Of a stretch of DNA of 64,000 nucleotides, positions 1-8,012 are shown piece after piece (the stretch's first letter is position 1; every line of letters starts with the position of its first letter). Source of the stretch: Streptomyces noursei ATCC 11455. Its GTDB lineage: Bacteria > Actinomycetota > Actinomycetes > Streptomycetales > Streptomycetaceae. A program made the position numbers and the translations under genes. The notes beneath the pieces are model-generated. The model was not told the origin of the DNA. It did not search any database and saw only the letters and a list, made by a program, of their open reading frames with translations. The DNA is taken from assembly GCF_001704275.1 (NCBI RefSeq), contig NZ_CP011533.1:8556001-8620000 (forward strand), written 5' to 3'.

Positions 1-1132
1 TGGTGTACCGGGCGTTGAACTGGCGCAGCACCTTGTTCACGTCGTTGAAGTAGGAAACCGTGGACCAGCGGGTGGAGTTGATGTCGAAGTGGTGCCGCAG
101 TACCTGGGCCATCTGTGTGTCGTATTCCGCGCGGCGGGCGGCGAGTTCGGTGCCGGCTTCCACGAAGTGGCGGGTGAAGCGGTCGACCGCGGTGTCCCAC
201 TGCTTGCGGCTGCAGGCGTAGTAGAAGGACGACAGGCCCCACTTCTCGTCTTCGCTCAGCTCCACGGTGATGCCGAAGTCGAGGAGGATCAGGTCGCCGC
301 CGGGGGTGAACATGATGTTGCCCGGGTGCGGGTCGCCATGGCTGAGCCCGTGCATGTAGAGCATGGTGTAGACGGTGTCCTGGAGCCGTTGTGCCAGGCG
401 TTCGCGGGGGAGATCGACCTCCTCGGCGCGTTTGGCGGGGATGCCGTCCATGAACTCCATGACGAGCATCCGGTCGGTGACCAGGTCGGGCAGCACTTCG
501 GGCACACGGACGTAGGGGTGTGCGGCGAAGTTGTCGCGCAGGCGCTGCTGCTGGCGTGCTTCGTTGCGCATGTCGGCCTGCGGGCGCAGCAGTCGGGCGA
601 TCTCGTCGAAGCGCCGGGGGAGCTCCAGGTCCCGTGCCCGGGGCAGGCCGCGGTGCACCAGCCGCAACAGTGTGCTTAGGGAGCGCAGGCTCTCCTCGAT
701 CTGCTCTGGGACGCCGTCCTTGACCAGCTTCACCGCCACCTTGCGCCCGTCGCGCAGCTCGGCGGCATGGACCTGTGCCACCGACGCGCTGGCCACGGGC
801 TGCATCTGGAAGGTGCGGAAGGTGCCCTCCAGCGGACCTTTCAGTTCGCGTTCGACGACTGCGCGGACGGTGGCCGGCTTCATGTGCGGGGCCTGGTCCT
901 GCAGGGCCCGCAGGGTGGTGACCCACTCCGGGGGCAGGAGGTCCGACCGGGTGGCCGCGATCTGGCCCAGCTTGATGTAGACCGGGCCCATCCGTGCCAG
1001 GAACGTCAGGACGGACAGGGCCCTGCGCCGGTCCCGGGGCGTCTCGTCACGTCTGCCGGTGAGGGCGGCGGTCCCGTGCCGGGCTGCGCCCCAGGCGGCG
1101 CAGGATGCTGCTTTGACGAGGTGGGTGAGCAT
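1..1132 (-). CDS. ABC1/AarF/UbiB-family atypical kinase (3' end beyond window)
   Basis: The reading frame starts at ATG 1132 and runs off the left edge after 377 codons. Visible UbiB-family features, N to C: KLGQ (the family KxGQ motif), an alanine-rich loop written VASASVAQVH, VAVK with the nucleotide lysine, HGDPHPGN catalytic loop and LLDFG metal motif. Such proteins are atypical kinases or ATPases, best known from quinone biosynthesis; the substrate here is unknown. It starts 17 bp after the stop of the ketosynthase gene at 1150, so it is probably the last visible gene of that operon. The link to the ketosynthases is inferred from gene order only. Confidence 0.9.
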   Translation of the reverse strand, partial: MLTHLVKAASCAAWGAARHGTAALTGRRDETPRDRRRALSVLTFLARMGPVYIKLGQIAATRSDLLPPEWVTTLRALQDQAPHMKPATVRAVVERELKGPLEGTFRTFQMQPVASASVAQVHAAELRDGRKVAVKLVKDGVPEQIEESLRSLSTLLRLVHRGLPRARDLELPRRFDEIARLLRPQADMRNEARQQQRLRDNFAAHPYVRVPEVLPDLVTDRMLVMEFMDGIPAKRAEEVDLPRERLAQRLQDTVYTMLYMHGLSHGDPHPGNIMFTPGGDLILLDFGITVELSEDEKWGLSSFYYACSRKQWDTAVDRFTRHFVEAGTELAARRAEYDTQMAQVLRHHFDINSTRWSTVSYFNDVNKVLRQFNARYT

Positions 1133-1149
1133 GCTGCGGCTCCTGAAGG

Positions 1150-2193
1150 TCAGAGGACGAAGGTGAACGCTCCGAAGGACATCCCCGCGCTTCCCACCCA
1201 TCCGACGGCGCGCTGGCCCGGCCGTAGCCGGCCTGCGGAGATCGCTGATTCGAGGGCCGCGGGCACCGAGGCCGAGACCACGTTGCCGATCCGATCGGAG
1301 ACGTGGTGGATGACCTGGCCCAGCCCGGCGTGGTCTGCCTGTGTCTGCCATTCCCGTTTGCTCGATGCGTGAGTGACCAGCACGGCCACCTCGTCGAGCG
1401 GTGGGTCGAGTTCTCGCAGGACCGCTTGCACCTCCTTGCGGCCGGCCTGGTGCATCTCAGAGCCGAAGGAGGTGAAGACACCGGTGCCGTTGCGGGCGAG
1501 CTTGTCGGAGGGCTCGCAGTATCCCTCGTAGCCGTTGAGGGTGACGTTGCACAGCGGGGCGAGGTCCGGGCGCGAGGAGAACCGGAACTGCCACGGAGGA
1601 CTGTCCTCGGCGGTGAGGACGGTGGCGGTGGCGGCCTCACCGAGGGTGTAGGCAGGGAGGGTCGATTCCAGTTCTCCCATTCCCTCCAGTCGGAACAGCT
1701 GGGGAGCCACCGGGCCGCCGGGCTGCATGTTGAACTCCGCGTTGACGATCATCGCGGTGCGGAACGTGCCGCTGCGGAACAGGGCATCGGCGACCTGGAC
1801 GGCCCTGGTCCAGCTCATGCAGGCGTCGATGATGTCGAAGCAGTGCGCACGGTGCAGGCCGATGGCGTGAGCCGCGTGGTAGGCGCCACCCGGTTCGATA
1901 AATCCGCGGCCGATCCCTGTGTAGATCAGGACTTCGATCTGATCAGCGCAGAGCTCAGCCCGCTCCAGGGCGGAGTCGGCTGCGGAGCGCAGAAGACCGA
2001 TCGGGCGTTCGCCTGGCCCGAGCCAGTAGCGAATGTTCGAGCCGGTGTAGCGCAGAAAGCTGCCGACCTTCCGCAGCAGGCGCTCCAGGTCGTCGGTGAA
2101 GTGGCCGGTGCTGTGCTTACGGATCAGCTCGGTGATGTCGGAGTTGGACACCTGACGTGAGGGCAAAGCGCTGGAGACGGAACGGAGTTTCAC
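1150..2193 (-). CDS. Ketosynthase III-like (3-oxoacyl-ACP synthase III family) enzyme, divergent copy
   Basis: A 347-residue thiolase-fold protein. The predicted catalytic triad is in place: Cys125 in IIDACMSW, His275 in LVTHASS, Asn304 in GNVVSAS. It lacks the usual FabH signature spacing around VPHQAN, so it may be an acyl-transferring or chain-initiating KASIII relative, not housekeeping FabH. The GTG start at 2193 is chosen because AGGAGG lies 8 bases upstream; a longer frame to 2319 has no ribosome binding site. It sits between the P450 (242 bp upstream) and the ABC1 kinase (17 bp downstream). Confidence 0.83.
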   Translation of the reverse strand: MKLRSVSSALPSRQVSNSDITELIRKHSTGHFTDDLERLLRKVGSFLRYTGSNIRYWLGPGERPIGLLRSAADSALERAELCADQIEVLIYTGIGRGFIEPGGAYHAAHAIGLHRAHCFDIIDACMSWTRAVQVADALFRSGTFRTAMIVNAEFNMQPGGPVAPQLFRLEGMGELESTLPAYTLGEAATATVLTAEDSPPWQFRFSSRPDLAPLCNVTLNGYEGYCEPSDKLARNGTGVFTSFGSEMHQAGRKEVQAVLRELDPPLDEVAVLVTHASSKREWQTQADHAGLGQVIHHVSDRIGNVVSASVPAALESAISAGRLRPGQRAVGWVGSAGMSFGAFTFVL

Positions 2194-2435
2194 GCGGCTT
2201 CCCTCCTGTGCAGTGCGGCAGCCGGGAATCCTTCGACCGCGGGCCGGGGGGTTGAGGAAAGGCGCCGGAGCGGGGGAGACAGCACGAGGCCGGGCGGGCA
2301 GGGGATCCAGGCGCAGCACCTGACGGGCGTGTTTCCGACCCTGGGGGCGGTGTCCCGTGCCGAGGGAGAAGAGAGGTGCTGGACGTTCGCGTTACCGGGC
2401 AAGGCTCTGTCCTTGTCTCTGCGAAGAACGTGGCG

Positions 2436-3779
2436 TCACAGCGTCTGCTCGATCGCCGACAAGACCCGTGCGAGGATCTGCGCGCCGTCTGCGGGTGCGA
2501 TGGTGAGGCTTTTGCAGACAGCCTTTTCCGGCCGGGGCCGATGGGTGCTGATGGCCCGCTGGGACAAGATCACCTGCAGTACCTCAGTGGCTTCCAGCAT
2601 GGCCAGGTTCGCACCGATGCAGCGTCGTACGCCTCCGCCGAACGGGAGGAAGGCGTGGGAGGGAACGCTGTCGTCCAGGAAGCGTTCGGGACGGAAGTGG
2701 TGCGGATCCCGATAGTGCGCCGGGTCCATGTGCACGACCCCGATCAGCGGCATCAGCGTGGCCCCGCGCGGCAGCCGGAATCCTGCTAGTTCGACGTCCT
2801 CGGTCAGGGTCCAGGTCAGCTCGAAGACGGAGGGATGCCTGCGCATGGACTCCTTCACCACCGCTTCCAGGTAGGCGGTGTCCTCGAGGAGCGCGGCCCG
2901 CGCCGCGACCCGCGCGGTTTCGGGGCTGCGTGCGATCTCGTGCAGCGCCCAGGCCAGGCTGGTGGCGGTGGTCTCGTGGCCCGCGTACAGCAGCGTGACG
3001 ATCTGGTCCCGGATTTCGGCAGGGGGCAGGTGTTCCCCGTCGGTCCCGCCGCTCATCAGCCGGGAGAGCACATCGGTGCGCCGCGGCAGGTCCGGGGCGT
3101 GCCGTCGCTCTTCGATGGTCCGGTAGATGAGCGCGTCGATCTCGCTGAGGACTCCCGCCGCGCGCCGCCACGGACCGTGGCGGCGCAGGAAGGGCCTGTC
3201 CATGCCCAGAAGGACCGTCAGGTCGGTGACCGGGAGCCGGTTGAGCAGCGTACGCAGCCGGTCCATGTGCGCCCCTGAGGTGGGGCCGAACAGGACGTGC
3301 CAGATCACTTCGAGGGTCAGCGAGCGCATCCGGTCGAGGCTGTTGAACGGCTGTCGGGTGGGCCAGCGCCGCACCTCCTGCTCCGCCAGCTCGCGTATCG
3401 TGCTCCGGTAGCCGCGCACGGCGGACTTGCCGAACACGGGCGCCAGCAGCCTGCGAAGCCGCCGGTGTTCGTCGTCATCGGAGAGGATCAGGGAGTGCTC
3501 TCCCATCACCGGCCGCAGGATCGCGCTGCCCTCTCCCATACGGAACCTCGGCGGGGGCGAGCTGAACATCGCCGCGATGTGGCCGGGATCGCTGATGAAG
3601 ATCACCGTGCGCCACGGGTAGACCTTCAGCGCGACCACGTCGCCGTACTTCTCGCGCAGTTGTCCGGCCCATAGATGCCTGCGCCAGGTGAAGAGCGCTG
3701 TCTGGAGCGGGCGGGGAAGGCGTGGTCCTGGCGGATCTTTGAGGTGTGTGCCGTCCTTGCCGATGGGCTGGATCAGCAT
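2436..3779 (-). CDS. Cytochrome P450 (CYP110/CYP4-like type)
   Basis: A 447-residue P450. The I-helix AGHETT is at 266-271, the K-helix ESMR at 310-313, PERF at 364-367, and the heme loop FGGGVRRCIG puts the thiolate at Cys387. The FLPFGGGVRRC form and long N-terminus resemble fatty-acid or polyketide hydroxylases of the CYP110/CYP4 type more than typical Streptomyces CYP105/107. ATG 3779 has AGGAGA about 8 bases upstream. It lies 60 bp after the ketosynthase III gene and is presumably co-transcribed; the likely job is oxidation of the acyl product. No ferredoxin or reductase is adjacent. Confidence 0.9.
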   Translation of the reverse strand: MLIQPIGKDGTHLKDPPGPRLPRPLQTALFTWRRHLWAGQLREKYGDVVALKVYPWRTVIFISDPGHIAAMFSSPPPRFRMGEGSAILRPVMGEHSLILSDDDEHRRLRRLLAPVFGKSAVRGYRSTIRELAEQEVRRWPTRQPFNSLDRMRSLTLEVIWHVLFGPTSGAHMDRLRTLLNRLPVTDLTVLLGMDRPFLRRHGPWRRAAGVLSEIDALIYRTIEERRHAPDLPRRTDVLSRLMSGGTDGEHLPPAEIRDQIVTLLYAGHETTATSLAWALHEIARSPETARVAARAALLEDTAYLEAVVKESMRRHPSVFELTWTLTEDVELAGFRLPRGATLMPLIGVVHMDPAHYRDPHHFRPERFLDDSVPSHAFLPFGGGVRRCIGANLAMLEATEVLQVILSQRAISTHRPRPEKAVCKSLTIAPADGAQILARVLSAIEQTL

Positions 3780-3839
3780 GATGCTCGGTCTCCTTCTGCC
3801 CGGCTGAAGCAAGCGAGGCGGGCGGGGCGTGGCAGAGCT

Positions 3840-4826
3840 TCAGGGGATGCGTACTGCTTGTCCGGCGTATGCCAGGCCGGCACCGAACCCGACGAGTACG
3901 GCCCACTCGCCCGAACGCACCCGCCCCGTTTCGATCAGGCGGTGAAGGGCCAGAGGCACGGACGCGGAGCTGGTGTTGCCGGTGAACCGGACGTCGTCGG
4001 CCACGACGACCTTCTCCGGCACCTCCAGCGCCTTGACGACGCGTTGGATCAGCTTCCAGTTCGCCTGGTGCGGAACGAACGCGGCCACGTCGTCCCATCC
4101 GATCTCGGTGACCGACAGGATCTCGCGCACGACGTCGGGAACCGTGGAGCAGGCCCACCGGGCGACTGCGAGACCGTCCATCCGCAGTGCGGGCCGGGAC
4201 GTCGCCGGAAAGCGCGCAGCCCCCAGGACATCGGGCCTCACCTGCAGCGCCGACGCCTTCTCACCCGCCGATCCCCACACCACCGGGCCGACGTCGGACA
4301 GGCCCTGCGCAGCGGTGACCACCACGGCTCCCGCGCCGTCGGCGAAGACGGGGGCCGTGGCCTTGTCGTCGGGATCGACCATGTCCAGCATCCGGTCCGC
4401 ACCGATGACAAGGATGTTGGTGCAGCTGCCGCCGGCGATCAGTGAACCCGCCACCTGCAGGGCGTAGCAGAATCCCGCGCAGGCGATGTTCACGTCGAAC
4501 GCCGCGACGTTCAGGCCGAGCACCGAGGCGACCTGCGGGGCGATCGACGGGCACGGCTGGGGGTTGGTCGACGTTGCCACCACCACGGCATCAATGCTGT
4601 CCGGCACCATGCGCGCGTTCTCGAGGGCCTGTTGCGCGGCGGCGAGCGCCATGTGCGCCACTGATTCGGCCGGTGTCGCGACGCACCGGGTCTCCACACC
4701 GGTCCGCGACAGGACCCACTCCCGGTCCTCGCCGAACGCCGCGGCGACCTCCCGGGAGTCCGTCTGCGCGGGCCGGTAGGCGCCCACGGCCGCGATGCGG
4801 CAGGACCGCAGCGCGGGGCTGTTCAC
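3840..4826 (-). CDS. Ketosynthase III (FabH-like 3-oxoacyl-ACP synthase III)
   Basis: A 328-residue protein with canonical FabH residues: Cys116 in IACAGF, His253 in VPHQAN, Asn284 in GNTSSAS, and the C-terminal FGAGLAYAGQ. FabH-type enzymes condense an acyl-CoA starter with malonyl-ACP. The GTG start at 4826 overlaps the stop of the acyl carrier protein gene as GTGA, which implies translational coupling and suggests the neighbouring carrier is its partner. Housekeeping fabH of Streptomyces normally lies with fabD-acpP-fabF; here it lies with a P450 and a second KASIII, so a dedicated biosynthetic role is more likely. Confidence 0.92.
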   Translation of the reverse strand: MNSPALRSCRIAAVGAYRPAQTDSREVAAAFGEDREWVLSRTGVETRCVATPAESVAHMALAAAQQALENARMVPDSIDAVVVATSTNPQPCPSIAPQVASVLGLNVAAFDVNIACAGFCYALQVAGSLIAGGSCTNILVIGADRMLDMVDPDDKATAPVFADGAGAVVVTAAQGLSDVGPVVWGSAGEKASALQVRPDVLGAARFPATSRPALRMDGLAVARWACSTVPDVVREILSVTEIGWDDVAAFVPHQANWKLIQRVVKALEVPEKVVVADDVRFTGNTSSASVPLALHRLIETGRVRSGEWAVLVGFGAGLAYAGQAVRIP

Positions 4827-5089
4827 GCGCTGCTTCCTGCCGTGTGACTGGCGACGAACTCCAGGACCTGGCGGGGGGTAGTGAGAGCCGCCGCCTGGTC
4901 GTCGCCGATCTCGATCTGGTACGTGTCACTGATGACGGTCACCAGCTCCGCCCGGGCCAGGGAGTCCACTTCCAACTCGTCGAACGTACGGTCCTGCGCA
5001 CCAGGCGGCAGCGTGATCCTTTTGTCGGGCGAGGCGTCGTTTCCGTGCACGACGTCGGTCAACATCTGTTCCAGCTCGTCGGATGTCAT
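4823..5089 (-). CDS. Acyl carrier protein
   Basis: An 88-residue four-helix carrier protein. The phosphopantetheine site is Ser43 in VDSLARAEL, preceded by the acidic stretch DELEVDSL normal for carriers. ATG 5089 is chosen because AAGGGGG lies six bases upstream and it gives the usual carrier length; the frame is open to 5221. It is the first gene of the minus-strand set and overlaps the ketosynthase start by four bases. It probably carries the extender or growing chain for the two ketosynthases. Confidence 0.93.
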   Translation of the reverse strand: MTSDELEQMLTDVVHGNDASPDKRITLPPGAQDRTFDELEVDSLARAELVTVISDTYQIEIGDDQAAALTTPRQVLEFVASHTAGSSA

Positions 5090-5719
5090 GGCGGCCCCCT
5101 TCAGGCATGGATGGAAGGATGCGAATGGATGTGACGGTTCTTTGGCCGGGCGCAAGGAGACTGGACCGCACATCGAACCCAGCCATCGAAGCGAAATGGG
5201 GAAATCCCCATTCGCACGCACGCAGCCCCTCAGGGGCCACCGGGCAAGTCGTGCAGCAATTCCCCCTACCAGTACACGAGATGCTGCGCGAACACGCGCA
5301 CCGGCAGTCGCATTCTTCGCGGTTCAGACCCCAAATAATCTTCCCGAGAAAAAACGCCCGGTGCATTCGGCGCACTTCTCGGCAAGAAAGGCATCGTGTA
5401 CTCCCCGGCGTACGCCCAGTAACACCTGGCGGAACACCCTCATCTAAAAGTTCTATGGAGCATTCATATTAATAAAAATGTTCCGATGGCCCTTGCGTCC
5501 GCAACGCGACGGTCCGCACGTATTCACGCCGTACTCATGTACCGTCCTGCGTGCCGCGGGGAGATCTTCTTTGCGAAGCAACGTCTTCCAGGCGGTCGAC
5601 GCCCGCGAGAGGTGCTCTCGTCGTGTCCTTGCGATCCTGCGCACATGCCTCGGCGGATCATCTTCGTACAGCTGAAGACGGGTTACGGCACCGACCATGA
5701 GCCTCCTGGATCTGCCGGG
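5090..5719. other. Intergenic region upstream of the acyl carrier protein operon
   Basis: About 630 bases with no convincing gene on either strand. The stretch 5320-5500 is clearly richer in A+T than its surroundings (for example attaataaaaa-like sequence near 5470), as expected for promoters. It must hold the promoter of the leftward operon starting at 5089. An 18-nt palindrome at 5195-5212 is listed separately. Confidence 0.5.
5195..5212. promoter_or_regulatory. Palindrome AATGGGG-N4-CCCCATT upstream of the ACP operon
   Basis: Perfect seven-base arms around AAAT, 106 bases upstream of the carrier protein start and in line with it. It could be an operator for a regulator encoded outside the window, or a 5' leader hairpin. 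No protein family is assigned from the sequence. Confidence 0.4.
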
Positions 5720-6274
5720 TCTTCAGGGCCTGGAGCACCGCCACCGTCCACGCAAGCTTCTACGACAGCGAGACCGGCGAAGAGCTCTGAGTGTCCGGCC
5801 CGAAATGCAACCGCACCGATACGCCCCAACGGCAAGACCACCAGCAACTGGCGGGAAGACCGCTCCCAGCAGGGGGCGGCCGTGGTCCGGGCACGGTTCC
5901 TGATGAGTGTCTGCCGGCCATGCTCGGACCGTGAGCAGTGCACCCGCGCTGGTGCGAAGTCCAGCATGGGTCGCCGGATCGCTCTCCGTCCCCAGGCGGA
6001 GCAGGAGGTGATCCAACAGGCACGAGCCCAAGAAGACACCCAGGAGCGGAAGGAGCGGTACGCACACCGGGCCGGTGTCGAAGGCACCATCTCCCAGGGC
6101 GTCCGAGCCTTCGGCCTGCGGCGATGCCGGTATCACGGCTTGGCCAAAGCCAGGCTGCAACACCAGTTCACCGCCACCGCGATGAACTTCCACCGCCTCA
6201 ACGGCTGGTGGACCGACATCCCACGAGCCTGCACCCGCACATCTCACCTCGCAGCCCTCCGGCCCGCCGAGTAG
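5720..6274 (+). pseudogene. IS1182-like transposase, C-terminal remnant
   Basis: The frame ending at 6274 encodes CRPCSDREQCTR, then ARAQEDTQERKERYAHRAGVEGTISQ and a tail with RYHGLAKARLQHQ and NFHRLNGWW. This order (Cys-rich segment, RAGVEGTISQ with the final catalytic Glu, RY.GL.K..LQ) is the C-terminal half of IS1182/ISL-like DDE transposases. Upstream of about 5790 the similarity continues only in another frame (SFYDSETGEEL) and the N-terminal catalytic half is absent, so the gene is truncated and frameshifted. It abuts the 55-nt palindrome and the excisionase remnant. Confidence 0.75.
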
Positions 6275-6323
6275 AGCGCAGCGGGCCGGATTCGCCAACG
6301 GTGTCGTTTGCTCCGGCGGGGGT

Positions 6324-6378
6324 TCCAATGGCACGCAGAAGCCCACCGCATTGCGGTGGGCTTCTGCGTGCCATTGGA
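6324..6378. terminator. 55-nt perfect palindrome, probable bidirectional terminator
   Basis: Twenty-seven-base perfectly complementary arms centred on T6351. As RNA it forms a stem of over 25 bp closed by a three-base loop. It sits exactly between the convergent transposase remnant (ends 6274) and the excisionase gene (ends 6386), which fits a shared terminator. No long T-run follows, as is common in Streptomyces. A mobile-element end is an alternative. Confidence 0.65.
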
Positions 6379-6385
6379 TGATGCG

Positions 6386-6649
6386 TCAGACGTGGGTATT
6401 GCTGTACTCCGGCTCGCCACTGTCGAGGACGCGGAGCAGGGACGCGGTGACGACGCGTGTGCTGCGGCCGATGCGGAGCACGCGGCAGGGGAATTCTCCG
6501 CGGCGGATCAGGTCGTAGCCCTTCGCCCTTGAGAACCCGAAGGCCCGGGAAGCGTCCTCGACGCTGCCAGTTCCGGCCCAGGTGGCGCGGATGTGCGAGG
6601 GGCTGTACTGGGCGTCCATGTCCGGTATCACGTTGTTCTGGCTGTGCAT
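6386..6649 (-). CDS. Excisionase-like helix-turn-helix protein
   Basis: An 87-residue protein with a winged-HTH excisionase core: VEDASRAFGFSRAKGYDLIRRGEFPCRVLRIGR then VTASLLRVL. This resembles Xis of integrated actinomycete elements. ATG 6649 has GAAAGG seven bases upstream, so it can be translated by itself although the frame stays open into the recombinase fragment upstream. No tyrosine integrase is next to it, so it is probably a stranded component of a decayed integrative element. Confidence 0.68.
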   Translation of the reverse strand: MHSQNNVIPDMDAQYSPSHIRATWAGTGSVEDASRAFGFSRAKGYDLIRRGEFPCRVLRIGRSTRVVTASLLRVLDSGEPEYSNTHV

Positions 6650-7042
6650 GTGTGACCTTTCGGTTCCTTTCAATATGACGCCGTGGGCGAGGTCGGCGAG
6701 GAGCTGTCGGAATTCGGGGCGCAGGACGATCCAGTCGATGGAGCCGTCGGGTTTGACGACCTTGCGCTTTTTGAATGCCGACGTGTCGTTTTCCCGGTAG
6801 ATCTTCGCGAAGGGGCCCCAGCGAAGGCGGGCACGGGAGTCCTCGGCGTCTTCGAGCTGGCGGTCGACGCCGGCTTCGAGGCCGAAGCAGTCCGAGGAGA
6901 TGCGTAGGTATGCACCTGGCCGCTTCGGGGCGTACGCGGCGAGGTGGTCGTAGAGGTTGAGGGTGACCTGGCCCCCGCGGGCGTGTGCGGGGACGTCGAA
7001 GTCTTCCCAAACGGCTGGGGCTACGGATGGGGCGGTGGACAC
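6650..7042 (-). pseudogene. Serine recombinase N-terminal fragment fused in frame to the excisionase
   Basis: The first about 115 residues from ATG 7042 match the start of large serine recombinases: YLRISSD with the predicted nucleophile Ser, GLEAGVDRQLEDAE, the YRENDTSAF stretch, and RPEFRQLLADLAHGV. The rest of the catalytic domain, the recombinase domain and the zinc ribbon are missing; the frame passes straight into MHSQNN of the excisionase. A deletion has joined two genes. Translation as a 218-residue hybrid is possible but recombination activity is not expected. Confidence 0.7.
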
Positions 7043-7162
7043 GGCGTCGGCTCCTGGTGCTCGTCGGCTCCGATACCGGGCACTTTCCGACGAACTCAGG
7101 GGTTTGGGGGTGCCGTGGATCCGCTGTAGAACCCGCGGCCGCCCGCGTGGATACTGATCACC

Positions 7163-7780
7163 ATGCGCACTGACTTTGATCCCGCTGCCATGTCACGCAA
7201 CGAGTTCTACAGGCTCCTGACCGCGGTGGTGGTGCCGCGGCCGATCGCCTGGGTGTCGACCGTCTCTCACGATGGGACGGCGAATCTGGCGCCGCATTCC
7301 TTCTTCAGCATCGCCAGCGTGACACCGCCGGTGGTGCAGTTCAGCTCCGTCGGCCGTAAGGACACCTTGCGGAACATCGAGGCCACCGGCGAATTCGTGG
7401 TCAACTTCACGCCGGAGGAGCTCTTTGAGCAGATCAACGACACGGCCACCGACTTCCCGCATGGGGTGAGCGAGTTCGAGGCGGCTGCGATCGAGGCCGA
7501 GCCGAGCCTTCGTGTGAAGCCGCCGCGGGTCGCCGCATCGCCGGTGGCATTCGAGTGCGAACTGCACAGCACCCTGCGGATCGGGGACGGCACCGTGGTG
7601 TTCGGGCGGGTCGTACATGCCGTGGTCTCGGACGACGTCCTGGTCGACGGGCACCCGGAGATCAGCAAGTTGCGCCCGTTGTCGCGGCTGGGGAAGAACG
7701 AATGGGGGACGGTCAGCGGCGTTCGCGACCTCGCTCGGATCCGGCACGAGGACTGGCAGGGTCCGGCAGCCGACCGTTAG
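7163..7780 (+). CDS. Flavin reductase family protein (FMN-binding split barrel)
   Basis: A 205-residue protein matching the DIM6/NTAB flavoprotein family: VVPRPIAWVSTVS near the N-terminus, NLAPHSFFSIASVTPP flavin-binding strand, GEFVVNF and the RLGKNEWGTV C-terminal strand. Members reduce or bind FMN, often supplying reduced flavin to monooxygenases. It stands alone, starting at ATG 7163, with a short GC hairpin immediately after its stop. No partner monooxygenase is adjacent. Confidence 0.88.
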   Translation: MRTDFDPAAMSRNEFYRLLTAVVVPRPIAWVSTVSHDGTANLAPHSFFSIASVTPPVVQFSSVGRKDTLRNIEATGEFVVNFTPEELFEQINDTATDFPHGVSEFEAAAIEAEPSLRVKPPRVAASPVAFECELHSTLRIGDGTVVFGRVVHAVVSDDVLVDGHPEISKLRPLSRLGKNEWGTVSGVRDLARIRHEDWQGPAADR

Positions 7781-7781
7781 T

Positions 7782-7796
7782 CGCCGGTGACCGGCG
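7782..7796 (+). terminator. Short GC hairpin after flavin reductase gene
   Basis: CGCCGG-TGA-CCGGCG begins two bases after the stop codon of the flavin reductase gene. A six-pair GC stem in this position is a plausible intrinsic terminator. Confidence 0.5.
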
Positions 7797-8012
7797 GGCA
7801 AGATAGCGGGTGAGCAGCACACCGTGGTCCGAGAGACATGGGCCAGGGTTTCACGGCCAGTTCATTTCCGGAGGACTTTCGGAACTTCGTGTGTTGCGGG
7901 AGTCTGAGCCACGACGTTGTCCAAGGTGGCTGAGGGTGACTGCAGCAGATCGAGAAGTCGGTCACCCTGGGTCGGTATTCGAGAGTCAGGATCCTGGAGT
8001 CGGGAGTGACTT

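Noticed and set aside
3840..4826. Calling this ketosynthase the housekeeping fabH
   Set aside because: It lacks the fabD-acpP-fabF context and is coupled to an ACP, P450 and second KASIII.
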